Shown in pieces: positions 8,232 to 17,114 of a DNA stretch of 64,000 nucleotides (position 1 is the first letter of the stretch; the number at the start of each line of letters is the position of its first letter). Under the pieces are notes generated by a model that saw only the letters and a list, made by a program, of their open reading frames with translations, had not been told where the DNA came from and did no database searches. The stretch is taken from NCBI GenBank assembly GCA_963712655.1, contig CAVQIT010000004.1, positions 186,001 through 250,000 on the forward strand, written 5' to 3'. The position numbers were made by a program, and so were the translations under genes. Source of the stretch: Pollutimonas sp963712655. Its GTDB lineage: Bacteria; Pseudomonadota; Gammaproteobacteria; Burkholderiales; Burkholderiaceae_B.

Positions 8232-10544
8232 ATGACAATGGACAGTACACAAACAGGCTTGTTCGATGAAACACCGGACGGCGACAGTATCACGCTTGCG
8301 CATTATGCCGAGCAGGCTTACCTGGATTATGCGGTATCGGTAGTGCGGGGACGGGCCTTGCCCGATGTGACCGACGGTCAGAAACCGGTGCAGCGCCGCA
8401 TTCTTTATGCCATGCAGGCGATGGGCCTGGGCCCGGGCGCCAAACCTGTCAAGTCGGCCCGCGTGGTGGGCGATGTGCTGGGCAAATATCACCCGCATGG
8501 CGATCAGGCCGCCTACGATGCGATGGTGCGCATGGCCCAGGACTTCACGCTGCGCTATCCGCTGGTCGACGGCCAGGGCAATTTCGGGTCGCGCGACGGC
8601 GATAACGCCGCGGCCATGCGATATACCGAGGCGCGGCTTACTCCGTTCGCCCGCGTGCTGCTCGACGAACTCGACGAAGGCACCGTCGATTTCGCGCCCA
8701 ATTACGACGGCAGCCAGAAAGAACCGACGCTGCTTCCCGCGCGTTTGCCGGTAATGCTGCTGAACGGCGCATCCGGTATTGCCGTGGGCATGGCAACCGA
8801 AATTCCGTCCCATAATTTGCGCGAAGTGGCCCGCGCCTGCGTGGCGCTCATCAAAAATCCCAAGCTGCCCGACGACGAGATCTACAGCCTGGTGCCGGGT
8901 CCCGATTTTGCCGGCGGCGGCCAGATTATCTCGGCGCCGGCCGATATCGCGCATATCTACAGCACAGGAAGGGGCTCGATCAAGGCCCGGGCGCGCTGGC
9001 AATTCGAGGAATTGGCCCGGGGCCAATGGCAGTTGGTGATTACCGAGTTGCCGCCCGGCACGTCGTCGCAGAAAATCCTGGAAGAAATCGAAGATCGCAG
9101 CAATCCGAAAGTCAAGGCCGGCAAGAAAAGCCTGACCACCGAGCAGCAGCAGACCAAGGCTCTGATCCTGGGCATGCTCGATACCGTGCGCGACGAGTCC
9201 GGCAAGCAGGCCTCGATACGCTTGGTGTTCGAACCCAAAAGCAGCCGCATAGACCGCGACGAGTTTGTCAATACGCTGCTGGCGCAAACCAGCATGGAAG
9301 GCAGCGCGTCCATCAATCTGGTGTGCATAGGCACCGATGGCCGGCCCGGCCAGCGCTCCTTGCGCCAGGTATTGACCGACTGGCTGGGCTTTCGGGCGCT
9401 TACCATTACGCGGCGCACGCAATTCCGCCTGGACAAGGTCACCGATCGCATCCATGTGCTGGAAGGCCGGATGGTCGTATACCTGAACGTGGACGAAGTG
9501 ATTCAAACCATACGCGAATCCGACGAACCGCGCGCCGCGCTGATGCAGCGATTCGATTTGTCCGAGCGCCAGGCCGAGGACATTCTGGAAATGCGCTTGC
9601 GCCAGTTGGCGCGCCTGGAAGGCTTCAAAATCGAAAAGGAATTGGCCAGCCAAAAGGAAGAGCAGGCCGCATTGCAAGAACTGCTGGACAACCCGAACGC
9701 ATTCAAGCGCCTGATGATCAAGGAGATCGAAGCCGACGCGAAACAGTATGGCGACGATCGCCGCACCCTTATCGAGGTGGCCGAACGCGCCGTGTTGGAG
9801 AACCGCGTGGTGGAAGAGCCGGTCACGGTGATTATTTCCCAGAAAGGCTGGTTGCGCACGCGGCAGGGTCATGGGCACGATGCCGGGCAGTTCAATTTCA
9901 AGTCGGGCGATGGCTTATACGACGCGATAGAATGCCTCAGCACCGACGACCTGGTGGCCTTGTCCAGTACCGGCCGCGTCTATACCGTGGCGGTGGGCGG
10001 CCTGCCTTCGGCGCGCGGCGATGGCCAGCCCATCACCACCATGGTCGACATCGAGCCAGGCAGCCATATCGTGCATATGATCGCGGGGCCGGCCAGCCAG
10101 CGCTATGTGCTGGGCACGCAATCCGGCTACGGTTTCATTGCTACCCTGAAAGACCTGACTTCGCGCCAGCGGGCGGGCAAGCAATTCCTTACGCTGGATA
10201 AAGGCGATGTACTGTTGAAACCGGTGTTATTGCGCGGCACGGACCAATACCTGGCCATGCTGTCCAAGAAAGGCCGCTTCCTGGTGGTCGATCTGGTCGA
10301 GCTCAAGGCCTTGTCCGGCGGCGGGCGCGGCACCATCCTCATGGGTCTGGATACCGGCGATGCGCTCGATCAATGGGCGCCGGCCGGTCCCCAGGGTTTG
10401 CTGGCCAGCGGCGTGTATCGCAACAAAGAAACGGTGCAAAGCTTGTCCCTTGATGACTTGGCCGAGTACATGGGGAAACGGGCGCGCAAAGGGAAAGCCT
10501 TGGCGATCAAAGTGAAGCAAGCCACGCTGCGCAGGACGGATTAG
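8232..10544 (+). CDS. parC: DNA topoisomerase IV subunit A ParC
   Basis: The 770-residue product is a type IIA topoisomerase A subunit that cuts and rejoins DNA. The catalytic tyrosine is residue 131 in the RYTEAR context. The quinolone-determining helix reads HPHGDQAAYDAM: the position of E. coli ParC Ser80 is Gln92 here and the Glu84 position is Asp96. I believe this is usual for the lineage, but it was not checked. The C-terminal beta-propeller is short, as expected for ParC rather than GyrA. It forms an operon with parE. Confidence 0.95.
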   Translation: MTMDSTQTGLFDETPDGDSITLAHYAEQAYLDYAVSVVRGRALPDVTDGQKPVQRRILYAMQAMGLGPGAKPVKSARVVGDVLGKYHPHGDQAAYDAMVRMAQDFTLRYPLVDGQGNFGSRDGDNAAAMRYTEARLTPFARVLLDELDEGTVDFAPNYDGSQKEPTLLPARLPVMLLNGASGIAVGMATEIPSHNLREVARACVALIKNPKLPDDEIYSLVPGPDFAGGGQIISAPADIAHIYSTGRGSIKARARWQFEELARGQWQLVITELPPGTSSQKILEEIEDRSNPKVKAGKKSLTTEQQQTKALILGMLDTVRDESGKQASIRLVFEPKSSRIDRDEFVNTLLAQTSMEGSASINLVCIGTDGRPGQRSLRQVLTDWLGFRALTITRRTQFRLDKVTDRIHVLEGRMVVYLNVDEVIQTIRESDEPRAALMQRFDLSERQAEDILEMRLRQLARLEGFKIEKELASQKEEQAALQELLDNPNAFKRLMIKEIEADAKQYGDDRRTLIEVAERAVLENRVVEEPVTVIISQKGWLRTRQGHGHDAGQFNFKSGDGLYDAIECLSTDDLVALSSTGRVYTVAVGGLPSARGDGQPITTMVDIEPGSHIVHMIAGPASQRYVLGTQSGYGFIATLKDLTSRQRAGKQFLTLDKGDVLLKPVLLRGTDQYLAMLSKKGRFLVVDLVELKALSGGGRGTILMGLDTGDALDQWAPAGPQGLLASGVYRNKETVQSLSLDDLAEYMGKRARKGKALAIKVKQATLRRTD

Positions 10545-10634
10545 TGTCCGAAATGCGTAATCCGGCATGTTAACCATCCTGGCCGTCTTGCCCTTAAAAT
10601 GGGCGTATTCCAATTGTTTTTATTGTCAGGCATC

Positions 10635-11669
10635 ATGAGTTTCAAGGTTACAGTTCATCCCAGCAATCACGAATTCACGGTCCAGGACGGCCAGTCCGTA
10701 CTGGACGGCGCCCTGGCGGCAGGCATAGTCCTGCCGTACAGTTGCCGTAACGGCGCGTGTTCCACCTGCAAAGGCAAAGTCGTCGCCGGTTCATACGATG
10801 CCGGATCCAGTCCGGCGCAAATCCTGTCGCCGGAAGACCTGGCGCAAGGCTACACGCTGTTTTGCCAGGCCAAGCCCACGTCCGACCTGGTCGTCGAAGC
10901 CCGTGAAATCCGCATGGCCAGCGATATCCAGATCCGCAAGATGCCATCCCGGGTTATGGAAATCGAGCGCGCCGCGGACGACGTCATGGTGCTCAAACTG
11001 CAGTTGCCGGCAACCGACCCGTTTCGCTTCTACGCTGGGCAATACCTGGAATTCATCCTGAAAGACGGCCGCCGGCGCAGTTACTCCATGGCCACGCCGC
11101 CCGCTGACAATAACCTGGTCGAATTGCACATCCGCCATATGCCGGGCGGGGTATTTACCGACCATGTTTTCGGGGCCGGCGCCACGCAAATGAAACCGCG
11201 CGAGATCCTGAGGGTCGAAGGGCCTTTCGGTTCTTTCTTTTTGCGCGACGACAGCGACAAGCCTATTGTCTTCCTGGCGAGCGGCACGGGTTTTGCCCCC
11301 GTCAAGGCCATCGTCGAGCGCATGATCGCCAACGGCGACCAGCGCAAGGCCGTGCTGTATTGGGGGGGGCGCCGCCCCGCCGATCTGTACATGCACGGCA
11401 AGGTATTGGAGTGGGCCGATGCTTTGCCTAATTTCAGCTATGTCCCGGTGGTATCCGAGGCGCAAGCCCAGGACGGCTGGACGGGTCGCACCGGCTTCGT
11501 GCACCAGGCAGTGCTGCAGGATATTCCCGATTTGTCGGGGCACCAGGTGTATGCTTGCGGCGCGCCCATCATGGTCGATAGCGCGCGCAAAGATTTCATC
11601 CAGCTTGGCGGTTTGCCGGAAGATGATTTCTTCGCCGATGCGTTTACGACCGAGGCCGACGCGGCCTAG
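10635..11669 (+). CDS. 2Fe-2S/FAD/NAD(P)H oxidoreductase (CDP-6-deoxy-glucoseen reductase-like)
   Basis: The 344-residue electron-transfer protein has three domains in order. A plant-type ferredoxin domain has cysteines 37, 42, 45 and 77 (CRNGACSTC). An FAD domain carries RSYS at 148-151. An NAD(P)-binding domain carries GTGFAP at 217-222. This layout is that of the AscD/CDP-6-deoxy-delta-3,4-glucoseen reductase family, which also includes reductases of oxygenase systems. No partner oxygenase or dideoxysugar gene is near, so the electron acceptor is unknown. I use the ATG at 10635, where the ferredoxin fold begins; 12 further upstream codons are open but do not fit the family. Confidence 0.85.
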   Translation: MSFKVTVHPSNHEFTVQDGQSVLDGALAAGIVLPYSCRNGACSTCKGKVVAGSYDAGSSPAQILSPEDLAQGYTLFCQAKPTSDLVVEAREIRMASDIQIRKMPSRVMEIERAADDVMVLKLQLPATDPFRFYAGQYLEFILKDGRRRSYSMATPPADNNLVELHIRHMPGGVFTDHVFGAGATQMKPREILRVEGPFGSFFLRDDSDKPIVFLASGTGFAPVKAIVERMIANGDQRKAVLYWGGRRPADLYMHGKVLEWADALPNFSYVPVVSEAQAQDGWTGRTGFVHQAVLQDIPDLSGHQVYACGAPIMVDSARKDFIQLGGLPEDDFFADAFTTEADAA

Positions 11670-11740
11670 CCGGCGGGAATACAGCCAGCCGGAACGGGGC
11701 GTTCATACGTATCGTTCCCATCAGCATTAAAGGCGGGACT

Positions 11741-12994
11741 ATGAAAATAGCGGTACTGGGTAGCGGCATTATCGGGACATCCACCGCGTGGTGGCTGAGC
11801 CAGGCTGGGCACGAGGTGGTCGTGATCGATCGCGAAACCGGTCCGGCCCAGGAAACCAGCCGGGCCAATGGCTGCCAGATATCGGTGTCGTATTCCGAAC
11901 CCTGGGCCAATCCGCAGGCGCCCATGAAGCTGGCGCGCTGGATGTTCAGGGATGACGCCCCCATTTTATTCCGCCCGCAATTCGATTTGCGCCAATGGTG
12001 GTGGGGGCTGATGTTCCTGCGCGAATGCTTGCCCGGCCGTCTGGCGCCGAATATACGCGCCATGGTCCGCCTGGCCGAATACAGTCGCGGCACCTTGCGG
12101 CAAATGCGCGCCGAACTGGGCATACAGTACGATCATCTCGAACGCGGCATACTCAATTTCTACCGGGATCCGGTTCAATTTGAAAATTCGCAGAAAATGG
12201 CCGGCGTCATGCGCGACTTCGGGGTGGATCGCCGTATCGTCGGCACCGATGAAATCATTCAGCTGGAACCGGCGCTGGCGCACGCGCGCGGCAGCATCGT
12301 GGGCGGCGACTATACCGCGGAAGACGAAAGCGGCGATATCTATCTGTTCACCACGGCGTTGGCCGAACGCGCCCGCAATGCGGGGGTGGAATTCCGTTTT
12401 TCGACTCAACTCAGCCGGCTGATAGCCACAGGAGGGCGCATACAGGGAGCGGAAGTCATCAATCCCGACGGCTTGTACGAAACGATACAGGCCGATGCCT
12501 ACGTAGCCGCGCTGGGCTCTTACACCCCGCATTTTGTCGCGCCCCTGGGGGTGCCTTGCACTGTTTATCCGGCCAAGGGCTATTCGGCCTCGTTCGACAT
12601 CCTCGACGAGGCTGCCGCGCCTATGGTCAGCCTGACCGACAGCGCCCACAAGGTGGTCTACAGCCGCCTGGGCAATCAATTGCGCATGGCGGGTACCGCC
12701 GAGCTTTCGGGGTATTCCCGCGCACTCAATACCGTTCGTTGCGATAATATGACGCAACAGGCCCGCGAGCTATTTCCAACAGCGCTCGATTTTGATAATG
12801 TACGCTTCTGGTCGGGCCTGCGTCCTACGACTCCTTCAAATGTTCCCCTGATTGGCAGAACTCGAATTCAGAATCTGTACCTCAATACCGGGCATGGCAC
12901 ATTGGGCTGGACCATGGGGGTCGGCTCCGGCCGCGCCTTGGCCGACCTGATTTCCGGCCGCCAGCCCGAACCCGAATTTCCTTTTCTAGGTTAA
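11741..12994 (+). CDS. dadA: D-amino acid dehydrogenase-like flavoprotein DadA
   Basis: The 417-residue DAO-family flavoprotein opens with the FAD-binding GSGIIG motif at residues 7-12. It keeps the DadA-type ETSRANGCQISVSYSEPWA segment and the C-terminal RPTTPSNVPLIGRT and GHGTLGWTM blocks. DadA oxidises D-amino acids to 2-oxo acids at the membrane and passes electrons to the respiratory chain. No alanine racemase gene (dadX) is beside it, unlike the classic dad operon, so the substrate could differ. It is 5 bp upstream of a solute-binding protein gene and is probably transcribed with it. Confidence 0.85.
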   Translation: MKIAVLGSGIIGTSTAWWLSQAGHEVVVIDRETGPAQETSRANGCQISVSYSEPWANPQAPMKLARWMFRDDAPILFRPQFDLRQWWWGLMFLRECLPGRLAPNIRAMVRLAEYSRGTLRQMRAELGIQYDHLERGILNFYRDPVQFENSQKMAGVMRDFGVDRRIVGTDEIIQLEPALAHARGSIVGGDYTAEDESGDIYLFTTALAERARNAGVEFRFSTQLSRLIATGGRIQGAEVINPDGLYETIQADAYVAALGSYTPHFVAPLGVPCTVYPAKGYSASFDILDEAAAPMVSLTDSAHKVVYSRLGNQLRMAGTAELSGYSRALNTVRCDNMTQQARELFPTALDFDNVRFWSGLRPTTPSNVPLIGRTRIQNLYLNTGHGTLGWTMGVGSGRALADLISGRQPEPEFPFLG

Positions 12995-12999
12995 TTTTT

Positions 13000-14334
13000 A
13001 TGAATCAATATCGGTTTTTTGGCGCTCTCGGGTCGGGGCGCCGCTTGGCATGGATAAGCGCCGGCGCATTCTTGGCGCCATCCTTGGCCGCTTCGGCCGC
13101 CACCAGCATTCAGGTCTGGCATTCGCTCAATCCCCACAACAAAGAAGTATTCGAAAGCCTGGTCAAGGATTTCAACAAAGATCAAAAAGAGGTCAAGGTC
13201 GAGCTCAAGGCTTTCAGCACTTCCCAGGACATCGAAGCGGCGCTGGCCAAAGTCCAGAAACGCGAGGACAAGCCCAGCCTGGTTCAACTGGATGATTCGC
13301 GCGCGCCCGACGAGATCGTCGAACGTTCCTATATTCAACCCTTGCATGCCCTGATCGCCAAGTATCCTGTCAAGGACGCCAAATGGTTTTTGTCGGACGC
13401 CAACACCTTCATACGCGACACCAAAGGGCGGCTGCTGGCTTTCCCTTATATGGTCGATGTGCCCGTCATGTACTACAACATCGACGCGTTCAAGAAAGCC
13501 AAGATCACTCCGGCCGTACCGCAGCGTTCCTGGAAGGGCTTGCAGGATCAATTGGTTACCATGGCCAATAATGGCTCGCGCAATTGTCCGCTGACCAGCG
13601 ATCAATCGGTTTCCATCAATCTGGAAAACCTGGCGGCGGTCAACAACCAGCCGTACGCGACCGACGACAATGGCCTGAAAACCAAAAAGGGCGCAAAGGC
13701 CACGCCTGTTTTCTCGTTCGATGGCATGTATATCCGGCATCTGTCGATGATGATCAGCTGGGTGCGCACCGAATTGCTGGTCAAGCCCGAATTCGACGCG
13801 GTGGCCGCCAAACGGTTCGCCAATGGCGAATGCGCCGTGCTGATGTCGACTTCCAGCAACCTGGGTTGGTTCAAAGACTCCAAAAAGCTCGATTTCGCCA
13901 TCAGCGGCCTGCCGTATTATCCGGAAGTCACCAGCAAGCCGGGCAATCCATTTGTCGGCGGCTCCGCGTTATGGGCCATATCGGGGCTATCCAAGGATAG
14001 CGACGTGGCAAGCGCCCAGTTCCTGTCCTGGCTCACCCAGCCCAAGCAGGCGGTCACCTGGTTTCAAAGCACGGGCTTTTTGCCCTTGACCAAGCAAGCC
14101 TTCGATCAGACCGATAAAGGCTATTACAAAAACCTGGGCGACTGGCAGAATCTTGTGGCGGCGTATTCAGGCAGTCCGGTTGTCACGTCCCGCGGTTTCC
14201 GCATCAACAACTATCCCCAAATCAAGGCCATGTTCCGTCAGAAGCTGGATGGCGCTTTCAATGGCAAGCAGCCCGCGGTAACGGCGCTGAAATCGGCGTC
14301 GACCGAAGCCGGCCAGATCATGCGCGAACGTTGA
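13000..14334 (+). CDS. Extracellular solute-binding protein, UgpB-like
   Basis: The 444-residue product has an N-terminal signal peptide ending near APSLAASAA. The mature part is a type 1 binding protein of the sugar / glycerol-3-phosphate class (IQVWHSLNPHNKEVFESLV start, then GMYIRHLSMMISWVRTELL and PFVGGSALWAISGLS). It should capture a ligand in the periplasm for an ABC importer. No permease or ATPase genes are adjacent, so it is an orphan here or serves a transporter encoded elsewhere. Glycerol-3-phosphate is the closest family ligand I recognise, but the sequence alone does not establish it. A strong terminator follows. Confidence 0.8.
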   Translation: MNQYRFFGALGSGRRLAWISAGAFLAPSLAASAATSIQVWHSLNPHNKEVFESLVKDFNKDQKEVKVELKAFSTSQDIEAALAKVQKREDKPSLVQLDDSRAPDEIVERSYIQPLHALIAKYPVKDAKWFLSDANTFIRDTKGRLLAFPYMVDVPVMYYNIDAFKKAKITPAVPQRSWKGLQDQLVTMANNGSRNCPLTSDQSVSINLENLAAVNNQPYATDDNGLKTKKGAKATPVFSFDGMYIRHLSMMISWVRTELLVKPEFDAVAAKRFANGECAVLMSTSSNLGWFKDSKKLDFAISGLPYYPEVTSKPGNPFVGGSALWAISGLSKDSDVASAQFLSWLTQPKQAVTWFQSTGFLPLTKQAFDQTDKGYYKNLGDWQNLVAAYSGSPVVTSRGFRINNYPQIKAMFRQKLDGAFNGKQPAVTALKSASTEAGQIMRER

Positions 14335-14376
14335 TGCGCGGGGCTTGACGCAAGCCGCCTGTTTTTCATCGAAGCA

Positions 14377-14417
14377 AAGCACCCCGTGGGCAATTCCAGC
14401 CTGCCGGGTGCTTTTTC
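14377..14417 (+). terminator. Intrinsic terminator after the solute-binding protein gene
   Basis: AAGCACCC and GGGTGCTT form a stem across a ~21-base loop and are followed by a T-rich run. It separates the dadA/SBP unit from the pilus operon. Confidence 0.75.
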
Positions 14418-14585
14418 TTATGGCCGGACTAACTATGCGCTGCGCTGATTTTCAATGATTTTTCGGATTTCCAGGTAGCGATAAAAACTTCTATTCGTAC
14501 AAGTCGGTCTGGCGGCGCCGACAGGACATGCGCAAGATAGCGACAACGCCAAAGCATGGCGCGGTCTTTCTTGTCGGGTGCGTAA

Positions 14586-15518
14586 ATGGCCAGAATTTTT
14601 TTTGTTTCAATACTGTCGGGGCTGCTGTCGGCATGCGCGAGCATGCAGGATTGGCCGTCGATCATTCATCGCGGGAAGGCGCAAGCCGCCGCCCCGGTGT
14701 CGCACTACAGCTTTGCCTGGCGCTTATCGGGCGATCGGCCGGTGGCGCCGCTGCAGGTGTTCGACAATGGCAGGCAGACCTGGCTGCAATTCGCGCCGCG
14801 GCAAGCCTGGCCCGCGGTTTTCGAACATGCCGCCTCGGGCGACCGTCCCTTGATCTATAAGCGCGAAGGGCCATATATGGTCCTGGGCGGTGTATGGCCC
14901 AAATTGGTATTGCGCGGCGGACGCTTGCAAAGCCTGGTCGAACGGCTGCCTGATCAAACGCCGCCGTCCCCGGCCGCGGCGTTGCATGAGTCCGTGGCGG
15001 CGGTGTCCAAGCCAATAGAGCCCGCGTCCAGCCCGGTGGCGGCCATTCAACTGAAAGCTAGCGCCCAGCCCCTGTCCAAGCCCTCGACGGCGGCCGTCGC
15101 CCCTCTTGTGCCGCTTCCCGCCGAAAAATCGGCGCCGTCCGCCAATGGGCTGGCGTCGGCGCTTACTGCCGCAAGTTTTGAACCGGCCGGCGCCAAAGGG
15201 CCGGATCAGCCTATCCGTCAGCCGCAGGTTTATGCCGTCAGTCCCGCGGACTTGAATCTACGTTCCGCGCTGGCGCGGTGGGCTCGCGCCTCGGGATGGA
15301 CATTCGAACCCGAGCACTGGGCCGTCAATGCCGATATTCCTATTTCCGGGTCGGCTGTCTTCGGCCCGGACTTCAAGCGCGCGGTGCAAGAACTGGTGGC
15401 GTCCACCGAATTGGCGGACCGGCCTTTGCAGCCCTGTTTTTATTCCAATCGCGTCTTGCGCATAGTGCCTTACGCTCAGCAATGCGACCGTACTGCCGGC
15501 GCGGCGGAGGCATCATGA
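14586..15518 (+). CDS. Type IVb pilus lipoprotein: VirB9-like N-terminus and TcpQ-like C-terminus
   Basis: The 310-residue product has a lipoprotein signal (LLSAC, Cys17). Residues ~38-120 resemble the TrbG/VirB9 fold of conjugation systems (SFAWRLSGDRPVAPLQVF, then REGPYMVLGGVWPKLVLR). A Pro/Ala/Ser-rich linker follows. The last ~75 residues resemble the TcpQ/PilL C-terminal domain (LRSALARWARASGWTFEPE, ISGSAVFGPDFKRAVQELV), which in toxin-coregulated pili assists the secretin. It is the first gene of the pilus operon and its stop overlaps the secretin start (ATGA). The likely role is an outer-membrane secretin partner or pilotin; the two-part assignment is by pattern recognition only. Confidence 0.75.
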   Translation: MARIFFVSILSGLLSACASMQDWPSIIHRGKAQAAAPVSHYSFAWRLSGDRPVAPLQVFDNGRQTWLQFAPRQAWPAVFEHAASGDRPLIYKREGPYMVLGGVWPKLVLRGGRLQSLVERLPDQTPPSPAAALHESVAAVSKPIEPASSPVAAIQLKASAQPLSKPSTAAVAPLVPLPAEKSAPSANGLASALTAASFEPAGAKGPDQPIRQPQVYAVSPADLNLRSALARWARASGWTFEPEHWAVNADIPISGSAVFGPDFKRAVQELVASTELADRPLQPCFYSNRVLRIVPYAQQCDRTAGAAEAS

Positions 15519-17110
15519 GCCGGCTCACGCGGCGCGTGGCCATCGCGCTATTGCTATGCAATCTTGCGCCAGGCTGTGCGCTGGAAGAAAAAATGCGGCA
15601 ATTGGCGTCGTCCATAGCCCGGAACAAGTCAGCGATCGCGTCGGGCCATGAAAATTTTTCACTGTCTATAACAAGCCAGGAAAAAAAACGCGCCGCCCAA
15701 AGCGTCGGCCGCCCTTGGCTGGCCGGCCGCGCACAGCCTTTGGCCCGCGAACTGAGCCTGCCGGCCGCTTTGCGAGCCAATGTCAACACGACATTGATGT
15801 TCACCGATGGGCCCATGGATCTCCCGCGCTTGGCCCAGCGTATTACGGCGGCCACCAATATTGCGGTTCATGTCGGGCCCGATGCCTTGTTGCCCCAGGA
15901 GCAATTCTTGCCGCGCCTGGGGGGTTCAGGGCAGGGCGGCGCGGCAATTGCCGCGGCCTCCACCGTCACGCTGGAGGGCGGCGCCGAACCATTGGCCAAA
16001 ATACTGGACCGGGTCAGCGCCCGGCTGGGCGTCATGTGGCGATATCAAAACGAGCGCATCGAATTTTATCGCACCGAAACACGGGTGTTCAATGTCCGGG
16101 CCTTGACTCTGGATGCCAAGGCCGAAGCGTCATTGGGCTTGGGCGGCGGCAACAAGACCGAAGGTTTTATCAGCACCTCCAAGACCAGCCTTAGCAGCGG
16201 CGCCCATGATTTGCTGGCGGTCGTGCGGGCCCGTATCGAGCCTTTCCTGTCGCGCGCCGGCGTGCTGGTTGCCGAGTCCGGGGCCAGCTCATCGATCGTG
16301 GTCACCGATACGCCCGATGTATTGCAACGCATAGGCCACTACCTGGAGCAGGAGAACCGGGCATTGACACGCCGGGTGCGCCTGGTGTTTGAAGAACTTT
16401 CGGTAGCGGTCAACGATAGCGCCGAAGCCGGCCTGGACTGGAACCTGGTATTTTCAAGCGCCAAAGCGGCCGCGGCCATGACCATGCCGGGCTCAACGCT
16501 GGCCGACGCCGCAAACCTGACTCTGGGCCTGAATCAGGGGCCGTTCCAGGCATCGGATGCCATCGTCAAGGCCTTGAGCCAGGTCGGAAAGGTCATGCGC
16601 CGCAGCAGCATGCCGGTACTTACATTGAATCGCCGTCCGGTTACGCATGCCGTGCGCACTACGTTTTCGTATATCGACAAGGTGCAGACGACCGCGCTTG
16701 CCGGCGTGGCCGGCCTGGCTTTGCCCTCGGTCTCGGTAAGCCAGCGCGAAGAAACCGTGGGTTCGCTGATTACATTGATTCCCGACGCGCAGGACGACGG
16801 CCAGATTCTGCTGTCGGTAGCCTACGACAATACGGTAGCCCAACCGCTGAAAACGGTCACCTTCGGCGAAGAGGAAAATCCGCTGCAACTGCAGCAGGTG
16901 ACCATAGATGGCAACGGCACTGTGCAGCAAGTCGTATTGCAGCCTGGCCAGCCGCTGGTCATTTCGGGCTTCGATCGCAGCCAGGAAGAAACTGAAGGCA
17001 GGCGCCTGAATCCTGGCGTGCCGCTCGTCCTGGGCGGCAGCGACCGCGCTGCGGCCCAGCGTCTCACCACGCTTATGGTGGTTACCGCCCAGGTCGAAGA
17101 AGGATTTTGA
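15515..17110 (+). CDS. pilN: Type IVb pilus outer-membrane secretin PilN
   Basis: The 531-residue product has a signal sequence with a weak lipobox ending at Cys21 (NLAPGC). An N0/N1-type periplasmic region follows, and the C-terminal half is a secretin domain (VRLVFEELSVAVNDSAEAGLDW, then GSLITLIPDAQDDGQILLSV and the final TTLMVVTAQVE). PilN multimers form the outer-membrane pore for the pilus fibre. The start at 15515 overlaps the upstream stop codon and gives the family length; a longer upstream frame is open but overlaps the preceding gene. It sits 4 bp before pilO. Confidence 0.9.
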   Translation: MSRLTRRVAIALLLCNLAPGCALEEKMRQLASSIARNKSAIASGHENFSLSITSQEKKRAAQSVGRPWLAGRAQPLARELSLPAALRANVNTTLMFTDGPMDLPRLAQRITAATNIAVHVGPDALLPQEQFLPRLGGSGQGGAAIAAASTVTLEGGAEPLAKILDRVSARLGVMWRYQNERIEFYRTETRVFNVRALTLDAKAEASLGLGGGNKTEGFISTSKTSLSSGAHDLLAVVRARIEPFLSRAGVLVAESGASSSIVVTDTPDVLQRIGHYLEQENRALTRRVRLVFEELSVAVNDSAEAGLDWNLVFSSAKAAAAMTMPGSTLADAANLTLGLNQGPFQASDAIVKALSQVGKVMRRSSMPVLTLNRRPVTHAVRTTFSYIDKVQTTALAGVAGLALPSVSVSQREETVGSLITLIPDAQDDGQILLSVAYDNTVAQPLKTVTFGEEENPLQLQQVTIDGNGTVQQVVLQPGQPLVISGFDRSQEETEGRRLNPGVPLVLGGSDRAAAQRLTTLMVVTAQVEEGF

Positions 17111-17114
17111 CGAT

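Noticed and set aside
8046..9878. 610-residue open frame antisense to parC
   Set aside because: Mirror frame of a high-GC gene; parC is unmistakable on the other strand.
14414..14585. Small gene between the terminator and the pilus operon
   Set aside because: Only short frames without start signals; the minus-strand frame here runs into the first pilus gene.
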